From Psychromonas sp. B3M02 (GTDB lineage: Bacteria > Pseudomonadota > Gammaproteobacteria > Enterobacterales > Psychromonadaceae), in the NCBI RefSeq assembly GCF_003318165.1, contig NZ_QOCB01000140.1, forward strand, positions 1 to 53,027: a stretch of DNA of 53,027 nucleotides, in the 5' to 3' direction. Made by a program: the position numbers and the translations under genes. The notes under the pieces are model-generated. The model had not been told where the DNA came from, searched no databases, and saw nothing but the letters and a program-made list of their open reading frames with translations. Shown here one piece after another: positions 18,914-28,642 of the stretch. Every line of letters starts with the position of its first letter. The stretch's first letter is position 1.

Positions 18914-20452
18914 TTACTCCTTATCCGCCAAAGGTTTGAAACGGCGTAACTCTAATAAACGGTAGCCAGTGTAACTACCTAAGATCAATACAAGTGACAT
19001 CACAACAAACTGTAAACCGATAAAGTTAAACATTAAGTGACGGGCCATCTCATTACTCATAATAAAGTAAGCTAATACAGCAACCACTAAACTACCACCA
19101 CCTTGAGTAAATACTTCTTTAGGGCCTTCTTCTTCCCATAGCACTGACATACGTTCAATGGTCCAAGATAAAATAATCATTGGGAAGAAGGTGATTTTTA
19201 AACCTTCCGTTAATCCAAGCTTGTAAGAAAGGACACCGAATAGTGCAATCAATAGAATAACCATGATAATCACCGTGGATATTCGGGAAACCAATAATAA
19301 ATTTAAGTGGGATAGATAGGATCGGATAAATAGACCGACCGCAACTAATAGAATAAAGCCAATTAAACCGGTTACTAAGCTAGTCTGTATAAAGGCCATT
19401 GCAATTAATACCGGCATAAAAGTACCTGATGTTTTTAGACCGATTAGGACACGCATAATGACCACGATTAATACACCTAATGGGATCATTAAGATGCCTT
19501 TAAATAAAGATTGATCTTCTATAGGTAAGCTATGTATTGAAAAGTTAAATAGGTGCTCATTATCGGTTTTCTGCAAAATAGCTGCGAGTGCAGGTTGATC
19601 CTGTTGAATCATAGAAAAGCTAACTCTTGAGTTCACACCACCGATTAACTCAAGTAGGGCTTTACCACTTTGATCCCATAATAAAAGATTAGTACGGTCT
19701 ACGGCTTTGATCGTTGATGCATTAAATAAACGAGACTCAATTTCACCATCTTTCTCTTGGAACACTTGAACCAGTGGCTGTAAATGTTGGCGACGTCGTC
19801 CATCTTCAAGCACTAATGCACCAATACGTTTGTTGGGTATCTTAGCTTCGTTTAATAACGCCATTAATACATCAGTTTTGGTCGCTTTACCAGATAGTAC
19901 TAAACTCACATTTTGATTAGGATCTTCAGCATTTAACTGCTTTAACAACTCTCGCGTAAAACTGAAGGCATCGGCACTGGTTTTTAGAGAGTCTTGGATG
20001 ATATCTGAGCTTGCTGCTAGGTCAGCTGCAACACCAGCACCGCCGTATTCTGTCTCCACAAGCTCAGGCATTTTGTCTATCGCTTGATCTTTACTTTCAT
20101 CATCAACTAACAGCTGAATATTGTAATACAGGGTCTGTGGGCCATCAGCTTGGCGAATTGTCCACTGTGCCTGCGGGTGACTATCTTCGTATAAAAACGA
20201 TAAACCATAACCAGGAGACGCCGCATTTTGACTAATTTGAGTAAAACCTGCTTGTGTATAAGGCGTTGTTAATGAAGCTAATATCGCCTTATCAGTAGCA
20301 TCAAACTCGACCTTTGCATCAATATTCCAAACCGTTCTTGTTTCCCCTGGCATCCAAGGGATATCAAAGGCCATATGGCGTTGGATAGTTTGTGTTATAC
20401 CTAATATAAACAAACCAGCCACTAAGGTGTAAAAGAAAATACGTGCGTTCAT
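18914..20452 (-). CDS. Inactive transglutaminase fused to multi-TM membrane domain
   Basis: A 512 aa membrane protein. One N-terminal anchor (about 5-22) leads into a periplasmic part of roughly 290 residues. Within it, about 165-290 resembles a transglutaminase fold (ALLNEAKIPNKRIGALVLEDGR, FNASTIKAVDRTNLLLWDQ) but has no catalytic Cys. Then come six to seven transmembrane helices between about 315 and 500. This is the UUP1 / 'inactive transglutaminase fused to 7TM' architecture. It probably senses or positions a periplasmic ligand; nothing here shows what. Gaps of 11 bp upstream and 3 bp downstream mark it as the middle gene of an operon. Confidence 0.82.
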   Translation of the reverse strand: MNARIFFYTLVAGLFILGITQTIQRHMAFDIPWMPGETRTVWNIDAKVEFDATDKAILASLTTPYTQAGFTQISQNAASPGYGLSFLYEDSHPQAQWTIRQADGPQTLYYNIQLLVDDESKDQAIDKMPELVETEYGGAGVAADLAASSDIIQDSLKTSADAFSFTRELLKQLNAEDPNQNVSLVLSGKATKTDVLMALLNEAKIPNKRIGALVLEDGRRRQHLQPLVQVFQEKDGEIESRLFNASTIKAVDRTNLLLWDQSGKALLELIGGVNSRVSFSMIQQDQPALAAILQKTDNEHLFNFSIHSLPIEDQSLFKGILMIPLGVLIVVIMRVLIGLKTSGTFMPVLIAMAFIQTSLVTGLIGFILLVAVGLFIRSYLSHLNLLLVSRISTVIIMVILLIALFGVLSYKLGLTEGLKITFFPMIILSWTIERMSVLWEEEGPKEVFTQGGGSLVVAVLAYFIMSNEMARHLMFNFIGLQFVVMSLVLILGSYTGYRLLELRRFKPLADKE

Positions 20453-20463
20453 GGTGTTCCTTA

Positions 20464-21237
20464 CTATTTATCCTGAGGTTGGTATTTTGGGTGGATATAA
20501 TCTTGGCTTACATCAACTAAAATAACATCTTGTATAAAACTACGGCCGATCAGGACTGGATAATCCATATGTAGACGATCAGTTAGGGTGAATTCTGATT
20601 TATGTGCAACACCACCAATACGAACATGCAATTCCACTACAGGACGACGATCGTATTCACCTGGTTCACTTGATTGTAAGATTTTGACGTAACGAACCAC
20701 TGGCGCTTCAATGATTTTTTTGTCGCCATCTTTGCTGTGGGTAATATTAAACTTTACCCAATCTTTTCCATCACGTTCAAACTCTTGTATATCAACGGCA
20801 TTGATCGAAGAAGTAGTCGCGCCTGTATCAATGCGAGCTTTAAAATTTTGTTTTGCTTTAGTAACATAAATCCATTCAGCCTGACCTAATACGGTTTTAT
20901 CTTGGTATTGAGGGTTTACTGTTTCTTTAGCAACTTGTTTGCTGCTTTTGGCTCTTGATCTTTCGATTAAGATCTTCTGTTGAAGTTCTTCATCAAGTGT
21001 TTGTTTCTCTCGCTTGAGTCGTTCTAAATTACTTTTGGCTTCAGCTAACTCAAGTTGCTTCTGCTCAGCATCCACTTTTGATTCTGTTAACGCTGCTTCT
21101 AATTCAGTAATTTTAGTTTCTTGCGCTTGCAGGGTTGTTTCAACTTTTTGTGTTTCTTCATCGGTTGAAATAGAGATACATCCAACGGTCAAAAATAGGG
21201 TTGAAAGTGTAATGATGGCCGTTCTCTTTAAAAGCAT
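20464..21237 (-). CDS. Lipoprotein with coiled coil and retropepsin-like protease domain
   Basis: A 257 aa predicted lipoprotein. The signal peptide ends at a lipobox TVGC with Cys20; residue +2 is Ile, so outer-membrane sorting is likely. Residues 26-100 form a charged heptad-rich coiled coil. The C-terminal half (about 115-255) is a retropepsin-like aspartic protease domain often annotated 'ATP-dependent zinc protease' (RimK-associated family): DTGATTSS with catalytic Asp137, and YPVLIGRSF near the end as the second hydrophobic motif. Active as a homodimer if it follows the fold. First gene of the operon; the upstream 521 bp is non-coding. Confidence 0.84.
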   Translation of the reverse strand: MLLKRTAIITLSTLFLTVGCISISTDEETQKVETTLQAQETKITELEAALTESKVDAEQKQLELAEAKSNLERLKREKQTLDEELQQKILIERSRAKSSKQVAKETVNPQYQDKTVLGQAEWIYVTKAKQNFKARIDTGATTSSINAVDIQEFERDGKDWVKFNITHSKDGDKKIIEAPVVRYVKILQSSEPGEYDRRPVVELHVRIGGVAHKSEFTLTDRLHMDYPVLIGRSFIQDVILVDVSQDYIHPKYQPQDK

Positions 21238-21758
21238 GAAGATTCCTCTAGTACTGGTGAAAAAATAAAAATATGGTATCAGTTTGACACATAAATATCA
21301 GTTATAAATTGATAGTAAACTCTCTGAATTTTTTGTTTATTAACCTTTATTTAGCTTATTTGATGACCATTAATATTTTCGAACATAAGGCAACCTTTAC
21401 TCACTAAATCCAGTACCTATTAAATACTTGCTAAGGGGGATTTATTACAGGTATTTACAACCAAATTACACATAAAGTAGTGTGATTAATTTTGATGTAA
21501 TAAGTATCAAAAAAGAGATTTCAAAAACATATGTTGTCTAATTAACCTTAGTGAATTTGCTATAAATTTATGATCGCCACATTGAATACGTAGGTATCAT
21601 CAATAAAGTTTAAAGTGCGTCATAATAAACTTTATTGGTTGTAATTCGATGACGCATGAATAGCATTGGAGTCAGACTCTATAAAAAAGTTCCTAGGGAG
21701 ATGGCAACTTAATTAGCTTGAGTAAATCATTGCAGCTAATATGGGTTGCTACTGTTAT
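21238..21758. other. 521-bp non-coding gap with interlocked inverted repeats
   Basis: Lies between the lnt stop and the start of the retropepsin operon, both on the minus strand, and should hold that operon's promoter. I see no gene. It contains a 12-bp inverted repeat CAATAAAGTTTA/TAAACTTTATTG (21601-21612, 21626-21637) interlocked with an 8-bp one TGCGTCAT/ATGACGCA (21616-21623, 21649-21656); a GAGT-CAG-ACTC dyad (21669-21679); and a hairpin GCAAC..ATTAGCT / AGCTAAT..GTTGC (21704-21749) next to lnt, which may act as a weak lnt terminator. Confidence 0.7.
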
Positions 21759-23357
21759 CTAATATTTTACTTTTAAAGGTCTTTTAATTAATAAAAAAGC
21801 ACTCAGTAAGGCTAGTAAACAGAAGATAAAGAGCGGTGTTTGACCAACACGCTGATAAGGTGTGAAACCATAAGCAGGTTGTATTTCTTTACGTAATACG
21901 GCATCCACATCAGCAGGGAGACGACCTACTTCTTTTCCCATGCCGTCATAAATAGCGGTAATACCATTGTTAGTACTGCGTAATAAAGGCCTACCTAATT
22001 CAATGGCACGCATTCGAGCAATCTGTAAATGTTGTGCTGGACCTATTGAATCTCCAAACCATGCATCATTACTGAGGGTAAGTAGCAGCCCCGTTTTTTC
22101 ATGTATGTTTTCACGTAATAGTTCAGGAAAAGCAATTTCATAACAGAGTGCTGCTGCCAGTGTGGTATCTGCAAATTTTAAATTCGCTTGATGTGCACCG
22201 CCACGTTGAAAGCTAGACATAGGCAAATTAAAATAGGGAGCTAGCGGGCGTAATAAGTTTTCAAATGGAACAAACTCTCCGATCGGTAACAATTGATGTT
22301 TTGCGTAACGGTTTGGGCTGGTTTGTGAATAACCTTGATTAGGAGGTAATTCTCCTAACATGATGATGCTATTAAAATACTCATCTTTATTAATATCGTA
22401 ATTAATAATACCAGTGAGTAACGCTTTATTTTCCTCTTCAAGTTTACGAGATAAGGATTGTAAAAAACGTTGCATATCAATTTCTAAAGCCGCAATAGCT
22501 GATTCTGGCCAAATAAGTAGCTCGGGTTGTTGTTTATCTACACTCTCAGTTACTGAATCTGTAGAAGTGATATCATTTTGAATGCCTGATAAACCGAGAT
22601 ATTTTAAAATAGAAGGGTACAGATGATCCGGTTCCCATTTTAGCTTTTGGTCTATATTGCCCTGTACTAGTGCTACTTTGATTGGTTTTTGTAATTCAGT
22701 AAATGACAACTGTTTTAAACTATAACCACTCATGACGATGGCTAGCATTAAAAGTAAAGCAAATTTCTGAGACTGTTTTAATAGTAATAAAGTTAAACAA
22801 GCACAAATTACTACGATGGCTAAGGTAATACCTTGCACCCCTAAAATTGGTGCAAATCCGGCTAGCGGGGTATCTGCATGGCTATAGCCTAAATAAGCCC
22901 AAGGAAAACCTGTTAAAAACCAACCGCGAGCCCAATCCATTATTAGCCACAAACTTGGGATGATAAGTAATAAACGCACTAGGTTAGATCGAGTGGGGAT
23001 ACGATAACTTAGCCAAAGAGCGGCACTCGGGAATAGGGCTAAGTAAGCACATAAGAGAACAATTAATAAAGCGCTTGCGATAATAGGCATACCGCCAAAC
23101 CGATCCATACTCACATAGATCCAGTGTAAGGTGGCAATAAACATGGAAAGGTTAAAAATAAAGCTAACTAGAAATAGCTTTTTATGGTGACGTTGGGCTT
23201 GCTTTAATAGTAAGAAAATCCCAACAAAGGAGGGATATAACACCCACCATTGTTGAAATGGAGCAAATGCAAATACTTGAATTGTCCCTAACAATGCAGC
23301 CACAATTAATTGGCCATACAGAGAAGAGGTAATTTTAGTTAGCATAGGTTTACTCAA
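21759..23357 (-). CDS. lnt: Apolipoprotein N-acyltransferase
   Basis: Inner-membrane enzyme that adds the third acyl chain to the N-terminal cysteine of lipoproteins, needed for Lol sorting. It is 532 aa, about 20 longer than E. coli Lnt; the extra residues are an acidic insertion at about 258-275. Several N-terminal transmembrane segments (1-215) precede a periplasmic nitrilase domain with catalytic Glu285 (LLIWPESA), Lys353 (RYAKHQLLP) and Cys405 (ALCYEIAFPE), plus a final transmembrane helix (about 505-525). The start overlaps the corC stop by 4 nt. Confidence 0.96.
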   Translation of the reverse strand: MSKPMLTKITSSLYGQLIVAALLGTIQVFAFAPFQQWWVLYPSFVGIFLLLKQAQRHHKKLFLVSFIFNLSMFIATLHWIYVSMDRFGGMPIIASALLIVLLCAYLALFPSAALWLSYRIPTRSNLVRLLLIIPSLWLIMDWARGWFLTGFPWAYLGYSHADTPLAGFAPILGVQGITLAIVVICACLTLLLLKQSQKFALLLMLAIVMSGYSLKQLSFTELQKPIKVALVQGNIDQKLKWEPDHLYPSILKYLGLSGIQNDITSTDSVTESVDKQQPELLIWPESAIAALEIDMQRFLQSLSRKLEEENKALLTGIINYDINKDEYFNSIIMLGELPPNQGYSQTSPNRYAKHQLLPIGEFVPFENLLRPLAPYFNLPMSSFQRGGAHQANLKFADTTLAAALCYEIAFPELLRENIHEKTGLLLTLSNDAWFGDSIGPAQHLQIARMRAIELGRPLLRSTNNGITAIYDGMGKEVGRLPADVDAVLRKEIQPAYGFTPYQRVGQTPLFIFCLLALLSAFLLIKRPLKVKY

Positions 23358-24226
23358 TCTTTTTTAAGTTCTTTTTTTAGTTCTCGAGGTACTCGTACTT
23401 GCAGTTGTATTAAGCGACGGTTATCAGCATGTGTGACTTTATACTTGTGCTCTCCAATGGTTATCTTTTCACCACGGCTTGGTAAATGTCCAAACTCATG
23501 CAAAATAAAACCACCAATAGTGTCTTGGATTTCTAGATTATAATCGGTTTCAAAAAACTCATTGAAGTCGGCTAATGTGGTAAGCGCACTTACAGCAAAA
23601 CTACGTTTACCGATTTTGCGAATTTCATCTGCTTCTTCGTAGTCGAATTCATCTTCGATTTCACCGACAATCACTTCTAGAATGTCTTCGATGGTTACCA
23701 AGCCTGATACACCACCATATTCATCAACAACGATAGCCATATGGTAACGTTGGCTTCGGAACTCTTTTAACAGGGTATCTAAGCGTTTACTTTCAGGAAC
23801 AACAACCGCTTCACGCAGGATGTCGTCTATTTTAAAGTCGTCAGGGTTAGAACTAAAACCGTATTGCAGTAGATCTTTAGCTAATAATAGACCGACAATG
23901 TGGTCTTTATCTTCAGTGATCACAGGGAAACGAGAGTGAGCTGAATTGATAATTTCAGGTAATAACTCTTCAACAGGTTTGTTTAACCCAAGCGTTACCA
24001 TTTGTGAGCGTGGGATCATAATATCTCTAACACGTAGTTTAGAGACATCAATAACGCCCTTTATCATTTCTTTGGTTTTTTGATCGATCACTTGGCGGTC
24101 TTTTGCGCTATCGATCACGTCTAATAATTCATCTTGGCTTTTAGGTTCACCTTGAAATAGGTTACCTATTTTATCGAGCAATCCTTCTTTAGGTTGCTCG
24201 TTACTAGAATGATAATCTTCGGACAT
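23354..24226 (-). CDS. corC: CorC-type CBS-domain protein (YbeX)
   Basis: Cytoplasmic protein of the CorC/YbeX family, linked in the literature to Mg2+/Co2+ efflux and to ribosome maturation. It is 290 aa. Two CBS domains (about 60-185; [47 protein letters not shown]) precede the CorC_HlyC domain (about 200-285). No membrane domain, unlike HlyC/CorB. Tightly placed between ybeY and lnt as in E. coli. Confidence 0.95.
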   Translation of the reverse strand: MSEDYHSSNEQPKEGLLDKIGNLFQGEPKSQDELLDVIDSAKDRQVIDQKTKEMIKGVIDVSKLRVRDIMIPRSQMVTLGLNKPVEELLPEIINSAHSRFPVITEDKDHIVGLLLAKDLLQYGFSSNPDDFKIDDILREAVVVPESKRLDTLLKEFRSQRYHMAIVVDEYGGVSGLVTIEDILEVIVGEIEDEFDYEEADEIRKIGKRSFAVSALTTLADFNEFFETDYNLEIQDTIGGFILHEFGHLPSRGEKITIGEHKYKVTHADNRRLIQLQVRVPRELKKELKKD

Positions 24227-24235
24227 TAATTTTAT

Positions 24236-24712
24236 TTACTCTTTTTCGCTTATATAAGGGTCACAATAACCTAACTCAATCATAAGTTCGGTTTCAATGC
24301 CTTCCATCACTTCTGCTTCTTCATCTTCAATATGGTCGTAACCTAAAAGATGGAGCGTGCCGTGAATCAGCATATGTGCCCAATGTGAAATTAACGGCTT
24401 TTGTTGTTCCGTCGCTTCCTGTTCAACTACTGTTTTACAGATCACCAAGTCACCTAATAAGGGTAAGGTGATACCTGGCGGATTCTGAAAAGGAAAAGAT
24501 AAGACATTTGTTGGCTTATCTTTTCCTCGGTAATCAGCGTTTAATTGCTGACTTTCTTCGCAGTCTACAATACGAACTGTCAATTCAGCAAGGTCTCGTT
24601 TTTTAGCGCTTGCTTTGAGGATAGCTACACTTACCCATTTTTCCATCTGTGCTAAATCAGGTAAGGCTTGCTGGTCTTCACTAGCAAGCTGTAAATCGAC
24701 ATACAATTCCAT
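24236..24712 (-). CDS. ybeY: Endoribonuclease YbeY
   Basis: Zn-dependent single-strand endoribonuclease in 16S rRNA 3' maturation and ribosome quality control. It is 158 aa. The UPF0054 zinc site [11 protein letters not shown] is intact, with His117, His121 and His127. Start overlaps the stop of the PhoH-like gene by one base, so the two are translationally coupled. Confidence 0.96.
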   Translation of the reverse strand: MELYVDLQLASEDQQALPDLAQMEKWVSVAILKASAKKRDLAELTVRIVDCEESQQLNADYRGKDKPTNVLSFPFQNPPGITLPLLGDLVICKTVVEQEATEQQKPLISHWAHMLIHGTLHLLGYDHIEDEEAEVMEGIETELMIELGYCDPYISEKE

Positions 24713-25746
24713 TAAGCGTCTCTCGCTTCACTTTCTGCGATTTCAGCTTTTCTGTCAAAAGCATCGTATGCTTTAACAATACGAGCAACAACAGGGTGAC
24801 GTACTACATCATCGGCTAAGAAGAAGTTAAAGCTAATGCCTTCATCTACTTCACCCAGTACTTCAATCGCATGGCGTAAACCAGATTTTTGATGGCGCGG
24901 TAAATCGATTTGAGTGATATCACCCGTAATAACCGCTGTTGAGTTGAAACCAATACGTGTTAAGAACATTTTCATTTGTTCAGTTGTAGTGTTTTGGCTT
25001 TCATCCAAAATTACAAAGGCATCATTTAAAGTACGACCACGCATATAAGCTAATGGTGCAATTTCAATAATGTTTTTTTCAATTAGCTTTTCTACTTTTT
25101 CAAAACCTAGCATTTCAAACAGGGCATCGTAAAGTGGACGTAGGTAAGGGTCTACTTTCTGTGATAAATCACCTGGTAGGAAACCGAGTTTTTCACCTGC
25201 TTCAACAGCTGGGCGAGTTAATAAGATACGACGTACTTCTTGACGTTCCAGTGCTTCAACAGCACAAGCAACAGCCAAATAGGTTTTACCGGTACCCGCA
25301 GGGCCAACACCAAAACTGATATCGCTGCGTAGGATATTGCTAACATATTTAGTTTGGTTTTCACCACGTGGTTTAATCACACCACGTTTAGTCTTGATGG
25401 TGAGGCTTTTGAAACCCACTTCTTGAGACTCGACTTTCACTTCCAATAAGCGATGTTCACTAATCAAGTTTTGTAATGCTAGGTGTACATCTTCATCAGT
25501 TAAGCGGCCAATTTTGCCTTTAACGGGTTGTGTTTCAATGTACAGGTCGTTAATTAACTCACTGCCAGCTTGCGCATAACGATGCTCACCTACAATTTGG
25601 AAGTGTGCATCTTTATAGATGACTTCAACCCCTAAACGGCGTTCAATTTGTTTAATATTATCGTCAAATGAGCCACATAAGACCGCTAAGCGATCTTTGT
25701 CGGCAGGAACTAAATCAAGATGAATTGTGGTTAATTTTGTGCTCAA
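24712..25746 (-). CDS. ybeZ: PhoH-like ATPase YbeZ
   Basis: PhoH-family P-loop ATPase that partners YbeY and is a putative RNA helicase-like factor in RNA metabolism. It is 344 aa. An N-terminal KH-like region (about 1-115) is followed by the PhoH core with Walker A GPAGTGKT (about 148-155) and Walker [11 protein letters not shown]-terminal acidic tail. Between miaB and ybeY as in E. coli. Confidence 0.95.
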   Translation of the reverse strand: MSTKLTTIHLDLVPADKDRLAVLCGSFDDNIKQIERRLGVEVIYKDAHFQIVGEHRYAQAGSELINDLYIETQPVKGKIGRLTDEDVHLALQNLISEHRLLEVKVESQEVGFKSLTIKTKRGVIKPRGENQTKYVSNILRSDISFGVGPAGTGKTYLAVACAVEALERQEVRRILLTRPAVEAGEKLGFLPGDLSQKVDPYLRPLYDALFEMLGFEKVEKLIEKNIIEIAPLAYMRGRTLNDAFVILDESQNTTTEQMKMFLTRIGFNSTAVITGDITQIDLPRHQKSGLRHAIEVLGEVDEGISFNFFLADDVVRHPVVARIVKAYDAFDRKAEIAESEARDA

Positions 25747-25761
25747 GTATAAAGACCTTAT

Positions 25762-27183
25762 TTATGCTGGGATAAAAGTTTCAACGCCAAGTTTGTTTGT
25801 ATTTTTATTTACAATGTCACTTGGACGAATCGATTCACGTAAGTTCATTTCAGACTCACCGCGGATAAACTTACCACGAATTGAGTTAGTATGGACTTCT
25901 GTGATTTCAACATCAACAAAACCACCGATAGAACGATGATCACCTTCAAAGTTTACGATACGATTATTTTCAGTACGGCCGCATAGCTCCATAATATTTT
26001 TACGAGAAGGCCCTTCGACTAAAATTCGCTGTACAGAACCAACCATACGACGACCAATTAATTGCGAATGTTGGTGAATACGATCTTGTAAGATAGCTAA
26101 GCGTTTCTTTTTCGTCTCTAAATCTACATCGTCAGGCATATCTGCAGCGGGTGTGCCAGGGCGTTGGCTGTAGATGAAGCTGTAACTTGTATCAAAACCA
26201 ATATGGTTAATTAAATCCATAGTCTCTTGGAAGTCTTGGTCAGTTTCATTGGGGAAACCAACAATGAAGTCAGAGCTTATGGTTAAGTTTGGACGTACAG
26301 CTTTTAATGCCGCAATTTTTTCTTTGTATTGCGCTACATTATGACCACGTTTCATTAGGTTTAATATGCGGTCTGCGCCAGCTTGTACAGGCAGGTGTAA
26401 AAAATCAACTAGTTCAGGTGTATCACGATAAACATCAATAATCTCATCGGTAAAGTCGATTGGGTTACTGGTTGTGTAACGTAAACGGTCGATACCATCG
26501 ATAGAAGCTACATAGCGTAATAATTCAGGGAAAGTACACTCGTCTCCATCGTGCATTTCGCCAATGTAAGAGTTTACGTTTTGACCTAATAGGTTAATTT
26601 CACGTACGCCTTGTTCTGCAAGCTGCGCCACTTCTAATAAAATATCATCTAATGGGCGGCTAACTTCTTCACCACGTGTATAAGGTACAACACAGAAAGT
26701 ACAGTACTTAGAACAACCTTCCATAATAGACACAAAGGCTGTTGCACCTTCTGCTTTTGGCTCTGGCATAGAATCAAATTTTTCAATTTCAGGGAAACTA
26801 ACATCAACCACAGTGCCTTTATTGTCTTGCACTTCTTGGATCATTTTTGGTAGGCGATGTAATGTTTGTGGGCCAAATACGATATCCACATAAGGAGCAC
26901 GGCGACGAATCGCTTTACCTTCCTGTGATGCCACACAACCACCGACACCAATCACGATGTTAGGATTTTTGTCTTTTAGTTTTTTCCAACGGCCAAGCTG
27001 ATGGAATACTTTTTCCTGTGCTTTTTCACGGATAGAACAAGTATTTAATAAAATTACGTCCGCATCTTCTGCTTCATCAACGGAAGTGTAACCGTTACTT
27101 GCATTTAAAAGGTCCGCCATTTTTGATGAATCGTACTCATTCATCTGACAACCCCATGTTTTAACGTGTAATTTCATGCTCAT
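25762..27183 (-). CDS. miaB: tRNA-2-methylthio-N6-dimethylallyladenosine synthase
   Basis: Radical-SAM methylthiotransferase that converts i6A37 to ms2i6A37 in tRNAs reading UNN codons. It is 473 aa. Auxiliary-cluster cysteines Cys12, Cys49 and Cys83 (UPF0004 domain) and the radical-SAM triad Cys157, Cys161, Cys164 (GCSKYCTFC) are all present, with a TRAM domain at the C-terminus (about 378-441). First gene of the miaB-ybeZ-ybeY-corC-lnt operon; the gap to ybeZ is 15 bp. Divergent from ubiF. Confidence 0.97.
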   Translation of the reverse strand: MSMKLHVKTWGCQMNEYDSSKMADLLNASNGYTSVDEAEDADVILLNTCSIREKAQEKVFHQLGRWKKLKDKNPNIVIGVGGCVASQEGKAIRRRAPYVDIVFGPQTLHRLPKMIQEVQDNKGTVVDVSFPEIEKFDSMPEPKAEGATAFVSIMEGCSKYCTFCVVPYTRGEEVSRPLDDILLEVAQLAEQGVREINLLGQNVNSYIGEMHDGDECTFPELLRYVASIDGIDRLRYTTSNPIDFTDEIIDVYRDTPELVDFLHLPVQAGADRILNLMKRGHNVAQYKEKIAALKAVRPNLTISSDFIVGFPNETDQDFQETMDLINHIGFDTSYSFIYSQRPGTPAADMPDDVDLETKKKRLAILQDRIHQHSQLIGRRMVGSVQRILVEGPSRKNIMELCGRTENNRIVNFEGDHRSIGGFVDVEITEVHTNSIRGKFIRGESEMNLRESIRPSDIVNKNTNKLGVETFIPA

Positions 27184-27408
27184 ATCTACTGCCTATTATG
27201 CTGACTAAATTAGTGTGTTTCTTAAAACGAGGTCGCATTTTACGCACTTCAAAGCAATCATGCTACTGTTTGTTTGCTAGCATTGCGTTTAACGCGAATG
27301 TTATAAAAAACTTCTTTTTAAGCTATTAAAAAAACTAGGTTATTTTACCCAAATAGCAATCTTTTACGTACAATTACAGATTCTAGTGAAGAACAAGTTG
27401 AGGCATTG

Positions 27409-28569
27409 ATGGCAAACACAGAAGTTATTATTGTAGGTGGTGGGATGGTAGGTGCGCTATCAGCTCTATTACTTGCACAACAAGGAAACACAGTTCACCT
27501 GATTGAAAAGTCTGTTTTTCAGATGCCAACTCATGACGACCCCGTTGATTTACGCGTTTCTGCATTTAGTGCTCAGAGTAAACTATTACTAGAACAAGCT
27601 GATGTTTGGAAAGATATTCCCGCAGATCGCCTATGTCCTTACAAGGGCTTACAAACCTGGGAGAAAGGCAGTCAGAAACTGGTTTTCTCTAGTGATGATA
27701 TTGGTGCTGAGCAATTGGGCTATATTGCTGAAAACCGTTGGATTCAAGCCGTATTATGGCAAGCATTACAAGCTTTAACTAACGTTTATATATATCAAGA
27801 AACGCAAGTTATAGCCATTCAACAAGATGCAAAACAGGTGTCTGTTACGCTGCAAAACCAACAAGTCATTGAAGCTGAATTATTATTAGCTTGTGATGGT
27901 GCCAATTCTGCAGTGCGTAATCATTTACAAATGCCGATGACCAGTTGGGATTATCGTCATCATTGTTTATTAATTAATATCACTACCGACAGTGCTCAGC
28001 AAGATATTACCTGGCAAGAGTTTAGAGAAACAGGGCCTTGTGCTTTTTTGCCTTTAGCTGGCCATCATGCAAGCTTAGTCTGGTACCACAGCCCACAAAA
28101 AATTAAACATTTACAAAGCCTTAATAACCTACAGTTAAAGCAAGCTATTAAAGATGAATTTCCTGCTTTAGACTTTGAGTTTGAAGTGGATGCTAAGGGC
28201 GGCTTCCCATTAACACGTCGTCATGCACAACATTATTATCAAGGCCGAGTTGCATTATTGGGAGATGCTGCGCATACCATTAACCCATTAGCAGGGCAGG
28301 GCGTTAATTTAGGTTTTAAAGATGTGCAATGTTTGGTGGAATTATTAACTGAATGTAGTGATTTAGGGATACCTGAAATATTGAAACGTTATCAATGTAA
28401 ACGTAAGCCTGCCAATTTATTGATGCAAACTGGCATGGATATATTTTATAAAGTGAGCAAGTCAGAATCAAATGTAGTGCGTGTATTGAGAAAAGGCTTT
28501 CTAGGGGCTGCTCAGCAATCTGGACAATTGAAAACACGTGTTATGCGTTATGCGATGGGCATTAATTAA
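27409..28569 (+). CDS. ubiF: FAD-dependent ubiquinone-biosynthesis hydroxylase UbiF
   Basis: Flavoprotein monooxygenase of the UbiH/UbiF/VisC family. Position next to miaB, as in E. coli, favours UbiF, which hydroxylates the C6 position of 2-octaprenyl-3-methyl-6-methoxy-1,4-benzoquinol precursor. It is 386 aa. N-terminal FAD motif IIVGGGMVGALSALLLA (about 8-24), and second flavin motif GDAAHTINPLAGQGVN in the C-terminal half. I start at the ATG at 27409, with GAGG 5 nt upstream, rather than the TTG one codon earlier. UbiI or UbiH cannot be excluded from sequence alone. Confidence 0.88.
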   Translation: MANTEVIIVGGGMVGALSALLLAQQGNTVHLIEKSVFQMPTHDDPVDLRVSAFSAQSKLLLEQADVWKDIPADRLCPYKGLQTWEKGSQKLVFSSDDIGAEQLGYIAENRWIQAVLWQALQALTNVYIYQETQVIAIQQDAKQVSVTLQNQQVIEAELLLACDGANSAVRNHLQMPMTSWDYRHHCLLINITTDSAQQDITWQEFRETGPCAFLPLAGHHASLVWYHSPQKIKHLQSLNNLQLKQAIKDEFPALDFEFEVDAKGGFPLTRRHAQHYYQGRVALLGDAAHTINPLAGQGVNLGFKDVQCLVELLTECSDLGIPEILKRYQCKRKPANLLMQTGMDIFYKVSKSESNVVRVLRKGFLGAAQQSGQLKTRVMRYAMGIN

Positions 28570-28590
28570 ATCGGCGTATAGAGTATTAAT

Positions 28591-28625
28591 AACCTTCTAA
28601 GCTAAGGTAATTAGCCTAGAAGGTT
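28591..28625. terminator. Hairpin between convergent ubiF and maeA
   Basis: AACCTTCTA (28591-28599) pairs with TAGAAGGTT (28617-28625) and continues inward with GCTAA/TTAGC after one A-C mismatch, giving 14 pairs. The following run is only AAAACTTTTAA, so termination by this hairpin is plausible but not typical. Confidence 0.65.
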
Positions 28626-28642
28626 GAAAACTTTTAAAGTCC

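Noticed and set aside
21669-21690. GGAGTCAGACTC-type text resembling ends of IS200/REP-associated transposases
   Set aside because: I recall similar GGGGTCAGAGTC text near such transposases in marine bacteria, but the match is loose here and no transposase gene or second end is present.
27281-27300. GCGTT-T-AACGC dyad upstream of ubiF and miaB
   Set aside because: Only 5 bp arms, no match to a regulator I can name with confidence, no second copy.
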